Assembly: GCA_030746455.1 (NCBI GenBank)
Contig: JASLMQ010000797.1
Coordinates: forward strand, 1-5,675
Direction of reading: 5' to 3'
Length of the DNA: 5,675 bases
DNA from: Candidatus Latescibacterota bacterium
Lineage (GTDB): Bacteria; Latescibacterota; UBA2968; GCA-2709665
The notes beneath the pieces were generated by a model. The model was not told the origin of the DNA, searched no databases, and saw only the letters and a program-made list of their open reading frames with translations. A program made the position numbers and the translations under genes. Below are positions 1 to 5,675 of this stretch, one piece after another. How positions within the stretch are numbered: the first letter of the stretch is position 1; each line of letters starts with the position of its first letter.

Positions 1-848
1 TAGACCTCTGCCATGTTGGCGACCTTCTTCAGCTCGGTGATGCCGCCGACGTGGGAGACATCGGGCTGGATATAGGCAACCGCCTGCTTCTCGAACACCT
101 CCCTGAAGCCCCACCGGGTGAGCAGCCGCTCGCCGGTCGCAATGGGGAACGACACCTTGTCGCAAACCTGCTTGAGCGCGTCCACATTTTCCTGCGGCAC
201 GGGCTCCTCGACGAACATGGGCCGCATACCCTCGAGCTCGCGACAGACCTCCACGGCCAGGGCGGGCGTCATCTTGCCATGGAAGTCGAAGGCAAGCTCG
301 GCCTCGGGCCCGACCCACTCGCGCATGAGGTAGGCCCTCTGGACGAACTCGTCGATCATGGCCGGGGGCTCGTGGCCTCGCCACTTGCCACCGGGTCCCG
401 ATTTGAAGGCGCCGTAGCCATTGGCCAGCAGCTGGTCGAGCCTCTCACGGGCGGCTGCCCTGGTCCCATCGCTCAGGTCTCTGATGCCCCAGTGCGCATA
501 GACGCGGATCCGGTCGCGAACGGCGCCGCCAAGAAGCTGGTACGCGGGGACACCGTAGTGCTTGCCAGCGATGTCCCAGAGGGCCTGGTCGAGGCCGGAC
601 AGCGCGGTCATCAGCACGTTGCCCCCCCTGAAGAAGGCGGACCGGTAGATGTGCTGCCAGTGGTGCTCAATCCTCAGGGGGTCTTTGCCTATCAGATACT
701 CCGAGAGTTCCTCAACGGCGGCCCGCGTGCTCCTGGGCTTGCCTTCGAGCGTGGTTTCGCCCCAGCCGACGAGTCCCGTGTCGGTGGTGACCTTGACGAG
801 TCGCACTCGCCTCTGAGGGAAGAACTGGTCGATCGCGGTGATCTTCAC
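1..848 (-). CDS. D-galactonate dehydratase-like enolase-superfamily enzyme (3' end cut by window)
   Basis: Mandelate racemase/enolase-superfamily enzyme; relatives abstract the proton alpha to a sugar-acid carboxylate, bound through Mg2+, and dehydrate it to a 2-keto-3-deoxy acid in the cytoplasm. The 282 visible codons hold the N-terminal capping domain (about residues 1-115, with VGWGE at 27-31 and SGLDQALWDIAGK at 84-96) and most of the barrel. From recalled E. coli DgoD, the metal ligands correspond to D188, E214 and E240 (in FDFHG, FVEEP and GER), and the catalytic histidine of the DFHG motif to H190. All are present at the expected spacings. The second catalytic histidine, expected near residue 290, lies beyond the left edge. 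The GTG start at 848 has GAGGA six bases upstream, and no in-frame ATG or GTG lies in the gap back to the preceding gene. It is the last visible gene of the operon, 34 bases after the MttB-like gene. The loop after FK (149-160, SGPGGKWRGHE) differs from E. coli DgoD, so the substrate may be another sugar acid. Superfamily certain; galactonate specificity only a guess. Confidence 0.93.
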   Translation of the reverse strand, partial: MKITAIDQFFPQRRVRLVKVTTDTGLVGWGETTLEGKPRSTRAAVEELSEYLIGKDPLRIEHHWQHIYRSAFFRGGNVLMTALSGLDQALWDIAGKHYGVPAYQLLGGAVRDRIRVYAHWGIRDLSDGTRAAARERLDQLLANGYGAFKSGPGGKWRGHEPPAMIDEFVQRAYLMREWVGPEAELAFDFHGKMTPALAVEVCRELEGMRPMFVEEPVPQENVDALKQVCDKVSFPIATGERLLTRWGFREVFEKQAVAYIQPDVSHVGGITELKKVANMAEV

Positions 849-854
849 GGCAGA

Positions 855-859
855 TCCTC
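855..859 (-). promoter_or_regulatory. Ribosome binding site of the dehydratase-like gene
   Basis: GAGGA on the minus strand, six bases before the GTG at 848. It supports this non-ATG start, because the short upstream gap has no alternative start in the same frame. An ATG at 883 is in a different frame and reaches a stop after 12 codons. Confidence 0.7.
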
Positions 860-882
860 GTGGATGGCGTGAGAGATTGGCA

Positions 883-2319
883 TCAGCGGAAGGGGCGCTC
901 TGTGAGACGGCACAGCGTTCTCAGCTCAGCATCGAGACCCGCGTCGAGCTGCTGAGGCTGGTGAGACGAGACGAGATCCTCCGCATAGCCCCTGGCCCGT
1001 GCGGCGTAGTCCCTGGACCCTTCCGAGACCCAGCGGTCGTAGCCGTCCCGGTCGGTGACATAGGGATTCCAGACGGTCTTGCGCAGGTGCTCGATGGTGT
1101 GATCGTGATCCAGGAACTGCCGACCGGGCCCGACGCCATCGATCGCGTCGAGCGCCAAGGCCTCGTCCGACATCTCGGTGCCGGCGAGGAAGCGTTTGAC
1201 CCAGCGGATCCTCTCGGCACCCAGAACGATGCTCTCCAGGCTGCCCGTAAGCCCCGAATCCAGGTAGCCCACGTCGTGGATGAGGTTGGTGCCGGCCATG
1301 GCGGCCACCAGGAGGCTGCTGGCGTACTCCGCACCGGCCTGCGCGTCGACCTTTTTGCTGTCGGTGGCGCTGGCGGTCCCGAAGACGGGAAGCCCGTAGT
1401 GTCTTGCCAGCTCGGCGAGGGCCAGGTCGCTGAGCCTCCACTCGGGCGATCCGTAGGGATAGAGCATCGTTCGCATGTCGAGCTGGCTGACACAGCCGCC
1501 GAAGATGAATGGGGCGCCGGGATGCTGCAGTTGATGCATTACCAGGCCGGCGAGGCATTCGGCGACGGCCAGGGCCAGGGAGCCGGCCAACGTGATGGGG
1601 CCGCTCGCGCCGGGCATGATGGTGGCAACGTAGATGAGCGGAACCTCGTGATCCGCGCAGAACATGAGCCGCTCGACCGCGAGACGGTCGTGCTGCAGGG
1701 GTGAGACGAACTGGCTGTAGAGGATGGTGTTGGGGCACCGGCGGAACGCGTCGTCACTGCCGGCGACGGCGCATGCCATCGCGTGCTGACGCTCGAGCAC
1801 GTCCAGGCCGGAGAAGCTGGTCATGATGACCGGCTTCGTGCTGTTGGACACCATGGCGTAATACTGCTGGGGCTCCACGTCCTCACCGGTGACATCTCCG
1901 GGTAGCGCGAAGGACATCAGGAAGTCCAGCTCTTCGAGGGCATCGCAGAGGCGTGCGGATCGCTCCACATCCCGAAGGACGGAGGGCCGGCGCTGCCCGG
2001 TCTCGGCATCGAGCGTGTAGACGAGGTCAGAGCCCGTTCCGAAGTAGATCCGGCCGGACGACAGTGTCATCGAGGGCCGCCCTGCCCGGTCGTGGAGCAC
2101 GACATTGCCTGCGGCCGTCTCCAGGGCCCGGTCCACCATCTCCGGGGGCATCCGCACCCTGAGCTCTTCTCCCATTTTCGCCCCGGCAGCGGCAAGCCGT
2201 CGACGCATATCGGGGTGGTGGACGTTCAGACCCGTACCGTCCAAGATCTCGGTAGCGGCGCTGTGGAGCCGTTGAATGCCCTGATCGTCCAGGAGCGTTA
2301 GCGCAGGCTGTAGGGTCAC
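883..2319 (-). CDS. Trimethylamine methyltransferase (MttB) superfamily protein, non-pyrrolysine
   Basis: 478-residue COG5598/MttB-family protein. Characterised members move a methyl group from a quaternary or tertiary amine to a cobalamin-bearing corrinoid protein. Archaeal MttB uses pyrrolysine for trimethylamine, whereas bacterial non-Pyl members such as MtgB use glycine betaine, and others use proline betaine or carnitine. The whole length fits the family: an N-terminal helical part (LLDDQGIQRLHSAATEIL, 9-26), FGTGSD at 93-98, a central barrel with STKPVIMTS at 160-168 and SPLQHD at 206-211, then GTASATDSKKVDAQAG at 314-329, NLIHDVGYLDSG at 345-356, and a C-terminal tail with VWNPYVTDRDGYDRW at 416-430. 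The frame contains no amber codon, so this is a non-Pyl member. The start is a GTG with AAGGGAG eight bases upstream. It lies 54 bases after the kinase gene and 34 before the dehydratase-like gene. No corrinoid protein or reactivase is in view, so the methyl acceptor and substrate are unknown. Family call firm; substrate undetermined. Confidence 0.95.
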   Translation of the reverse strand: MTLQPALTLLDDQGIQRLHSAATEILDGTGLNVHHPDMRRRLAAAGAKMGEELRVRMPPEMVDRALETAAGNVVLHDRAGRPSMTLSSGRIYFGTGSDLVYTLDAETGQRRPSVLRDVERSARLCDALEELDFLMSFALPGDVTGEDVEPQQYYAMVSNSTKPVIMTSFSGLDVLERQHAMACAVAGSDDAFRRCPNTILYSQFVSPLQHDRLAVERLMFCADHEVPLIYVATIMPGASGPITLAGSLALAVAECLAGLVMHQLQHPGAPFIFGGCVSQLDMRTMLYPYGSPEWRLSDLALAELARHYGLPVFGTASATDSKKVDAQAGAEYASSLLVAAMAGTNLIHDVGYLDSGLTGSLESIVLGAERIRWVKRFLAGTEMSDEALALDAIDGVGPGRQFLDHDHTIEHLRKTVWNPYVTDRDGYDRWVSEGSRDYAARARGYAEDLVSSHQPQQLDAGLDAELRTLCRLTERPFR

Positions 2320-2327
2320 GGCCTCGT

Positions 2328-2334
2328 CTCCCTT
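2328..2334 (-). promoter_or_regulatory. Ribosome binding site of the MttB-like gene
   Basis: AAGGGAG on the minus strand, eight bases before the GTG at 2319, which makes that GTG the likely initiator. The surrounding 54-base gap (2320-2373) shows no convincing hairpin terminator, in keeping with co-transcription with the kinase gene upstream. Confidence 0.7.
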
Positions 2335-2373
2335 CGGTTCCGTATATGCTCTGCCCGGTCGACCATCCTGACA

Positions 2374-3420
2374 TCAGCCCTTCAAGAGCTCTTCCCAGCT
2401 GCGGTCCAGCCAAAGGAGGGGCTCCTCCACGCCGCGTGAGAAGAAGCGGAAGCGTTCGTCTGGATCCACCTTGGCCATCCCCTCGAGGCGGATCGACAGC
2501 CATCGGCCCGCAAAGGCCATCGGGATGGCGTCGAGCTCCCGGGAGGACAACGGATCGGCTTGCTGGTAGGCGTCCAGGAAGGTGCGGCAGCGCTCGCGGT
2601 CGAACTCCGCAGCATCGGTCAGCGACCAGATGTCGGCAGAGATGATCTCGCGCGGCACAGTTGCGAAGAAATAGAGCCCATCGGCGACGTCCCGACATCG
2701 GGCCCCGGGCAAGGCCCAGTCCAGATCGAAGATACCGGCTACATCTCCGGCATCGCTGAACAGCAGATTGGCGGGCGTGTAGTCGCCGTGGATCACCCAT
2801 CCCGTGAGATCGTCGAAGGCTGCTCCGGAGTATCGTTCGATCAGGCCCTCGGCCCTGGCCAGGCACCGGTCCACGAGCTCGCGGTCGCGAGAGGTATCAG
2901 CGAGATCCCGCACGGCCTCTATGTTCGCCCTTTGAAGGAGAGGATCGTCTATCCGGTCGCTCACCGCGTCGGAGAACCCAAGCGTGGTGTACTGGGCAAT
3001 CGGCTCCCGCTCGGACGAAGGGGGCGTGTACTCCGAGGCCACCCTGTGGTAGTCCGCCAGACCCTTCCCGGCATTGGCCACCTCGCTGAGGCTCTTAGGA
3101 TCGAAGAGGCGGCCCTCGACGAAGGGGTAGAGCTCGAACACGCCTTCCTCCCGTCGAAGCCACCTGCTGCCGTCGAGGGCCTCGAGTGTGGCCGCGGTGG
3201 GCACACCGTTGGCCACGAGATGATCGCGTAGACCGTGGTCGAAGGCCAGTCGGGCCTCCGAAGAGGTCCGGACACCACGCAACCTCAGGAAGTAGTCCCT
3301 GCTAGGGGTCTCAACCTTCCAGGTCTTCCCGGCCGTCCCACCGGCGGGCGTGATCCGGGCCACTGTCCCAATGGCGTAGGCTGTGAGGGCTTGGAAGGGA
3401 TCGATCTCGGTTTGTGGCAT
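2374..3420 (-). CDS. APH-family (homoserine kinase II / aminoglycoside phosphotransferase-like) small-molecule kinase
   Basis: 348-residue member of the protein-kinase-like APH superfamily, which transfers the ATP gamma-phosphate to a hydroxyl of a small molecule such as homoserine, choline, a sugar or an aminoglycoside. The N-lobe (about 12-105) has a glycine-containing turn at 27-31 followed by WKVETPSRDYFLRLRG (34-49), matching the nucleotide-binding strands and phosphate-anchoring region. ELYPFVEGR at 96-104 is the interlobe hinge. The C-lobe carries the catalytic loop HGDYTPANLLF (211-221), with D213 as expected catalytic base and N218 as metal ligand. It is followed by FDLDWA (231-236), the DFG-equivalent metal-binding motif with D232 and D234. 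The ATG start is preceded by GGAGGA ten bases upstream. It lies 36 bases after the complete propeller gene and 54 before the MttB-like gene. An operon position between hydrolase-like and catabolic genes argues for a metabolic substrate over antibiotic resistance. True homoserine kinase seems unlikely without threonine-pathway neighbours. Fold certain; substrate unknown. Confidence 0.92.
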   Translation of the reverse strand: MPQTEIDPFQALTAYAIGTVARITPAGGTAGKTWKVETPSRDYFLRLRGVRTSSEARLAFDHGLRDHLVANGVPTAATLEALDGSRWLRREEGVFELYPFVEGRLFDPKSLSEVANAGKGLADYHRVASEYTPPSSEREPIAQYTTLGFSDAVSDRIDDPLLQRANIEAVRDLADTSRDRELVDRCLARAEGLIERYSGAAFDDLTGWVIHGDYTPANLLFSDAGDVAGIFDLDWALPGARCRDVADGLYFFATVPREIISADIWSLTDAAEFDRERCRTFLDAYQQADPLSSRELDAIPMAFAGRWLSIRLEGMAKVDPDERFRFFSRGVEEPLLWLDRSWEELLKG

Positions 3421-3430
3421 GGCGGCGGAT

Positions 3431-3436
3431 TCCTCC
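3431..3436 (-). promoter_or_regulatory. Ribosome binding site of the kinase gene
   Basis: GGAGGA on the minus strand, ten bases before the ATG at 3420. This is the strongest Shine-Dalgarno match in the window. It sits in the 36-base gap after the preceding gene's stop. Confidence 0.75.
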
Positions 3437-3456
3437 GCTGGGTCTCAGTTTGGTGG

Positions 3457-4899
3457 TCACAACGCGGGGACGAGTTCGAATGCGTAGACCGAGGCACACT
3501 CGAGCGACAGGCGGGCCGTAACAGGCCGGCCTCCCGAAGGCTGGATGACATCGCCCCCCTTCCAGGCGACGACCTGGCCGACGCTGTCGCCGGTGAGGCG
3601 AACGGCATCCGCGTCTGATCTCTCCTCGATGTTGGTACTCCCGTCCGGGCTGGTTAGCATGAGGTGGGCACGGATCGAGCCACCTCTATCGGCCTCATAG
3701 TTCAGCCTGAGCTGCGAAGGCTGGTCCACCGGGCCCAGGTCGATGTCGAAAGTGCCTTCCGGGTCGCCGCGGAAGCCGAAAAGCCGCCACTTGGGCCAGT
3801 GGGCGAACCCGATCCGAGCGAGGCCGTCATCGATGAGCTGCTGCTTTCGGGCCTCGATCAGCTTCCACTCCGTGTCTACATACCAGCCGTGGCTGCGGGT
3901 GGCACCGGTGAGGTACAGGCGGTGTTCATCGCCTGCCTCGGTGACGTTGGCTGCGGAGTAGAGTCCCCCTTCGGTCCAGGCGGTAGTGCCGTGCGTGAGA
4001 AAGTCGGGCCTCCCGGGGAGGTGCACCCAGCGATCACCGTCGCCGCTCTGGTAGGCGAGCGTGATGTCCACGGTGCCGAACACCCCGCCGCCGTTCCCAG
4101 CGGTGCGGGGCAGGTTGTGCCGGAACTGCCAGAGGAAGGCGACGGTGGCCTGTCCCGCGGGGAGCATGCCCATACCGTAGTAGTCGCCGCTGTCGTAGCC
4201 TCGCGCCCGCGCCGACACGTCGTCGAACTCGTCGGGAATGAGTGCGGCCCGGGGCTCTGTCCATTCGCCGTTGTTCAGGGCCGCGGTCCAGACCGACCTC
4301 CGGCGGAATCCGCCCAGGCGGGGACCGAACTTCATGGCGACCTGTGCCCCGCTGCGACCGGGGTGGCAGATGCTGGTGATGACGTCGGAGCTCCGCCAAG
4401 TGGGGGAGGGGGTATCGAGCTCCCAATGAAGGCCATCCGAGGAATGTGCCGTGTAGTAGCCCCCATCGGTCACGTCGACGTGCGCTCCGATGTACCGGCG
4501 CGAGCTGCACCCGGTGGCGCGATAGCGGCGCGAGGCATCGGCGTCGGGATCGATGAAGACCGATGGCGCGTGAAATCCGAGGTCGCAGAGGTTGTTGTCC
4601 ATCCCGTTGCAGTCGACGAGCCCCAGCGAAGGCTTGCGCCACGCGATCCCGTCATTGGATTCGGCGTAGCCCACGGAAGCGACGTCGCCACCGTCCCACT
4701 CCCTGGGCCAGGCCTGATACCACATGCGGTACCGACCCCCGTCGTGCAACACGGACCCGTAGATGGACGCCCCCGCGCCGTCGCCGGCGTTGTCGCCCTC
4801 CAGAACCGGATCGGGATGGATGTCGGGCTCCCGCTGAAAGAAGTAGACCTTTCCCTCGAAGTTCCGCAGATCAAGCCGCGACTCGAACAGTAGCTCCAT
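3457..4899 (-). CDS. Five-bladed beta-propeller, glycoside hydrolase (GH43/GH32-like) protein with C-terminal beta-sandwich module
   Basis: 480-residue protein resembling propeller proteins annotated as glycosyl hydrolases or hypothetical proteins in planctomycetes and similar bacteria. Blade signatures are visible: YGSVLHDGGRYRMWYQAW (47-64), then three repeats of the form S-x-D-G-x-x-W at 81-87, 154-159 (with S153 or S154 as first residue) and 285-291. The stretch KPSLGLVDCNGMDNN (89-103) is typical of the group. From about residue 375 a second module begins, with LRLNY at 397-401, TGD at 436-438, VVAWKGG at 443-449 and GRPV at 457-460. This is probably a jelly-roll or beta-sandwich. No signal peptide or membrane segment is apparent, so it is probably cytoplasmic. 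The ATG start is fixed by an in-frame TGA three codons upstream; only a weak GGGG lies ten bases before it. It follows the other propeller gene by 55 bases. Catalytic acids cannot be assigned by eye, so it could be a hydrolase, a phosphorylase or a binding protein. Confidence 0.8.
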   Translation of the reverse strand: MELLFESRLDLRNFEGKVYFFQREPDIHPDPVLEGDNAGDGAGASIYGSVLHDGGRYRMWYQAWPREWDGGDVASVGYAESNDGIAWRKPSLGLVDCNGMDNNLCDLGFHAPSVFIDPDADASRRYRATGCSSRRYIGAHVDVTDGGYYTAHSSDGLHWELDTPSPTWRSSDVITSICHPGRSGAQVAMKFGPRLGGFRRRSVWTAALNNGEWTEPRAALIPDEFDDVSARARGYDSGDYYGMGMLPAGQATVAFLWQFRHNLPRTAGNGGGVFGTVDITLAYQSGDGDRWVHLPGRPDFLTHGTTAWTEGGLYSAANVTEAGDEHRLYLTGATRSHGWYVDTEWKLIEARKQQLIDDGLARIGFAHWPKWRLFGFRGDPEGTFDIDLGPVDQPSQLRLNYEADRGGSIRAHLMLTSPDGSTNIEERSDADAVRLTGDSVGQVVAWKGGDVIQPSGGRPVTARLSLECASVYAFELVPAL

Positions 4900-4954
4900 G
4901 TCCGATCATCCCCGTTCAGTAGAGGCCGGTCTGGACGGCCCGATGATGCGTGGA

Positions 4955-5675
4955 TCAAGAACGCACGAAGCGGAAGCTGAAGAGGTCGGCCTCGTGCATC
5001 TGGAAACGCAGCCTGACGGGTCGTCCAGCAGAGGCCGACACGCGCTGCCCGGCTGCCCAGGTCACAATCCGCGAGATCTCGTCACCGTAGATCTCCTCGC
5101 AGTCCTCCGTTGAGAAGCCGGCGACCTCCCTGTCCAAACCGTCCACCAGACCCACCTTCAGGCCTCCCGCCGCGCTCGTGGCGTAGTTGATCTCGAGAAG
5201 GTCACCGTCATATACGAGCGGCCGGGTCAGGAGGCTTCCACCCTCTGATGATGCGTGGACCGACACGAAGCCGTCCTCGCGAAGGGTGAGGCGTCGGATG
5301 TGGATATCGCTCGTCCTGTAGTTCTGCACCGAATAGAGCGACATCTCGCCTTCGGCGGTCCGAACGGCATGGGGGGCGATGAAGATGGCGCGCTCGTGCC
5401 AGTTCGCGGGGTCGAGCCCGGGACGAAGGAAGGGCTCCGGGCAGGGCCGGTAGAAGCGCAGGCCGTCGCGTCCGGCAAGCAGGATCACATCGGAGAGGCC
5501 GTCGTGCGGCCAGTCGGGGTCGAACTTGCGCTCCGGCAGGAACCGCTTCGGGAACATCAGGTAGTATGGGGCGCGGTAGTAAGGGTGGCCCGAGTTCGTG
5601 TAGAGGTGGTTGGGCCACGGCACCTCCCCAACGATCTCGACATACTCCCAGGAAGACCAGTGGATGAAGTCCTCC
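4955..5675 (-). CDS. Beta-propeller glycosidase-like protein, C-terminal 239 residues (5' end cut by window)
   Basis: The reading frame is open to the right edge, so only the C-terminal part is seen. A GTG at 5623 could be taken as a start, but the 17 codons before it read EDFIHWSSWEYVEIVGE, a propeller-blade signature, so the true start lies outside. Numbered from the edge, SDVILLAGRDGLRF (61-74) followed by EPFLRPGLDPANW (80-92) is a further blade of the family, and IRRLTLREDGFVSVHA (126-141) links to the C-terminal module. That module has LEINYATSAAGGLKV (160-174), GFSTEDCEEIYGDEI (186-200) and AGRPVRLRF (216-224), a probable beta-sandwich. The C-terminal module matches that of the next gene, 55 bases downstream, so the two are divergent relatives in tandem. 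Homologues I recall are annotated as glycosyl hydrolase-like or hypothetical proteins. The substrate is unknown, and the presence of a signal peptide cannot be judged. Confidence 0.82.
   Translation of the reverse strand, partial: EDFIHWSSWEYVEIVGEVPWPNHLYTNSGHPYYRAPYYLMFPKRFLPERKFDPDWPHDGLSDVILLAGRDGLRFYRPCPEPFLRPGLDPANWHERAIFIAPHAVRTAEGEMSLYSVQNYRTSDIHIRRLTLREDGFVSVHASSEGGSLLTRPLVYDGDLLEINYATSAAGGLKVGLVDGLDREVAGFSTEDCEEIYGDEISRIVTWAAGQRVSASAGRPVRLRFQMHEADLFSFRFVRS

Noticed and set aside
51..872. A 273-codon plus-strand open frame opposite the dehydratase-like gene.
   Set aside because: The minus strand encodes an unmistakable enolase-superfamily protein over the same bases; the plus frame is a GC-rich antisense shadow.
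883..2319. Pyrrolysine (amber-decoded) trimethylamine methyltransferase.
   Set aside because: The frame has no internal TAG and reads through the whole family length, so it is a non-Pyl family member.
2320..2373. A possible internal promoter in the 54-base gap before the MttB-like gene (an AT-rich GCATATACGG stretch on the minus strand).
   Set aside because: It has only a weak -10-like match and no convincing -35 partner at proper spacing, so it cannot be told from chance.
2027..2866. A 279-codon minus-strand frame overlapping the kinase and MttB-like genes.
   Set aside because: Arginine- and glycine-rich translation with no domain, spanning two well-supported genes in another frame and the gap between them.
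2374..3420. Aminoglycoside resistance gene.
   Set aside because: APH-fold motifs alone do not imply resistance; the operon context is metabolic and no mobile element is present.
3664..4893. A 409-codon plus-strand open frame antisense to the complete propeller gene.
   Set aside because: It mirrors the codon structure of the minus-strand gene, has low-complexity V/G/P/A-rich content with no recognisable domain, and the opposite strand has clear family motifs.

Overview
The window is fully occupied by five tightly spaced genes, all read from the minus strand (right to left in these coordinates), with gaps of only about 34 to 55 bases. Both end genes run off the window. Base composition is GC-rich by eye, and two of the four visible starts are GTG. 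The mix of a five-bladed-propeller hydrolase-like family, an MttB-family protein and a sugar-acid dehydratase-like enolase-superfamily enzyme is the kind seen in environmental heterotrophs such as planctomycete-, Chloroflexi/SAR202- or Latescibacteria/Poribacteria-type genomes. That placement is an inference from gene content; no marker gene in the window settles the taxonomy.

In transcription order: (1) 5675..4955, the C-terminal part of a beta-propeller, glycosidase-like protein with a C-terminal beta-sandwich-like module; (2) 4899..3457, a complete divergent relative of gene 1 with the same C-terminal module; (3) 3420..2374, an APH/homoserine-kinase-II-type small-molecule kinase; (4) 2319..883, an MttB-superfamily (COG5598) protein without pyrrolysine; (5) 848..1, the first 282 codons of a D-galactonate-dehydratase-like mandelate racemase/enolase-superfamily enzyme, cut by the left edge before its last catalytic residue.

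The spacing and shared direction indicate one transcription unit whose promoter lies to the right of the window. A coherent but unproven reading is a catabolic operon. The propeller proteins would recognise or cleave a glycoside, the kinase would phosphorylate a released hydroxylated small molecule, the MttB-like protein would act on a methylated (quaternary) amine, and the dehydratase would process a sugar acid. No transporter, transcription regulator, corrinoid protein, RNA gene, mobile element or CRISPR array is visible. The long plus-strand open frames are GC-rich shadows of these genes.
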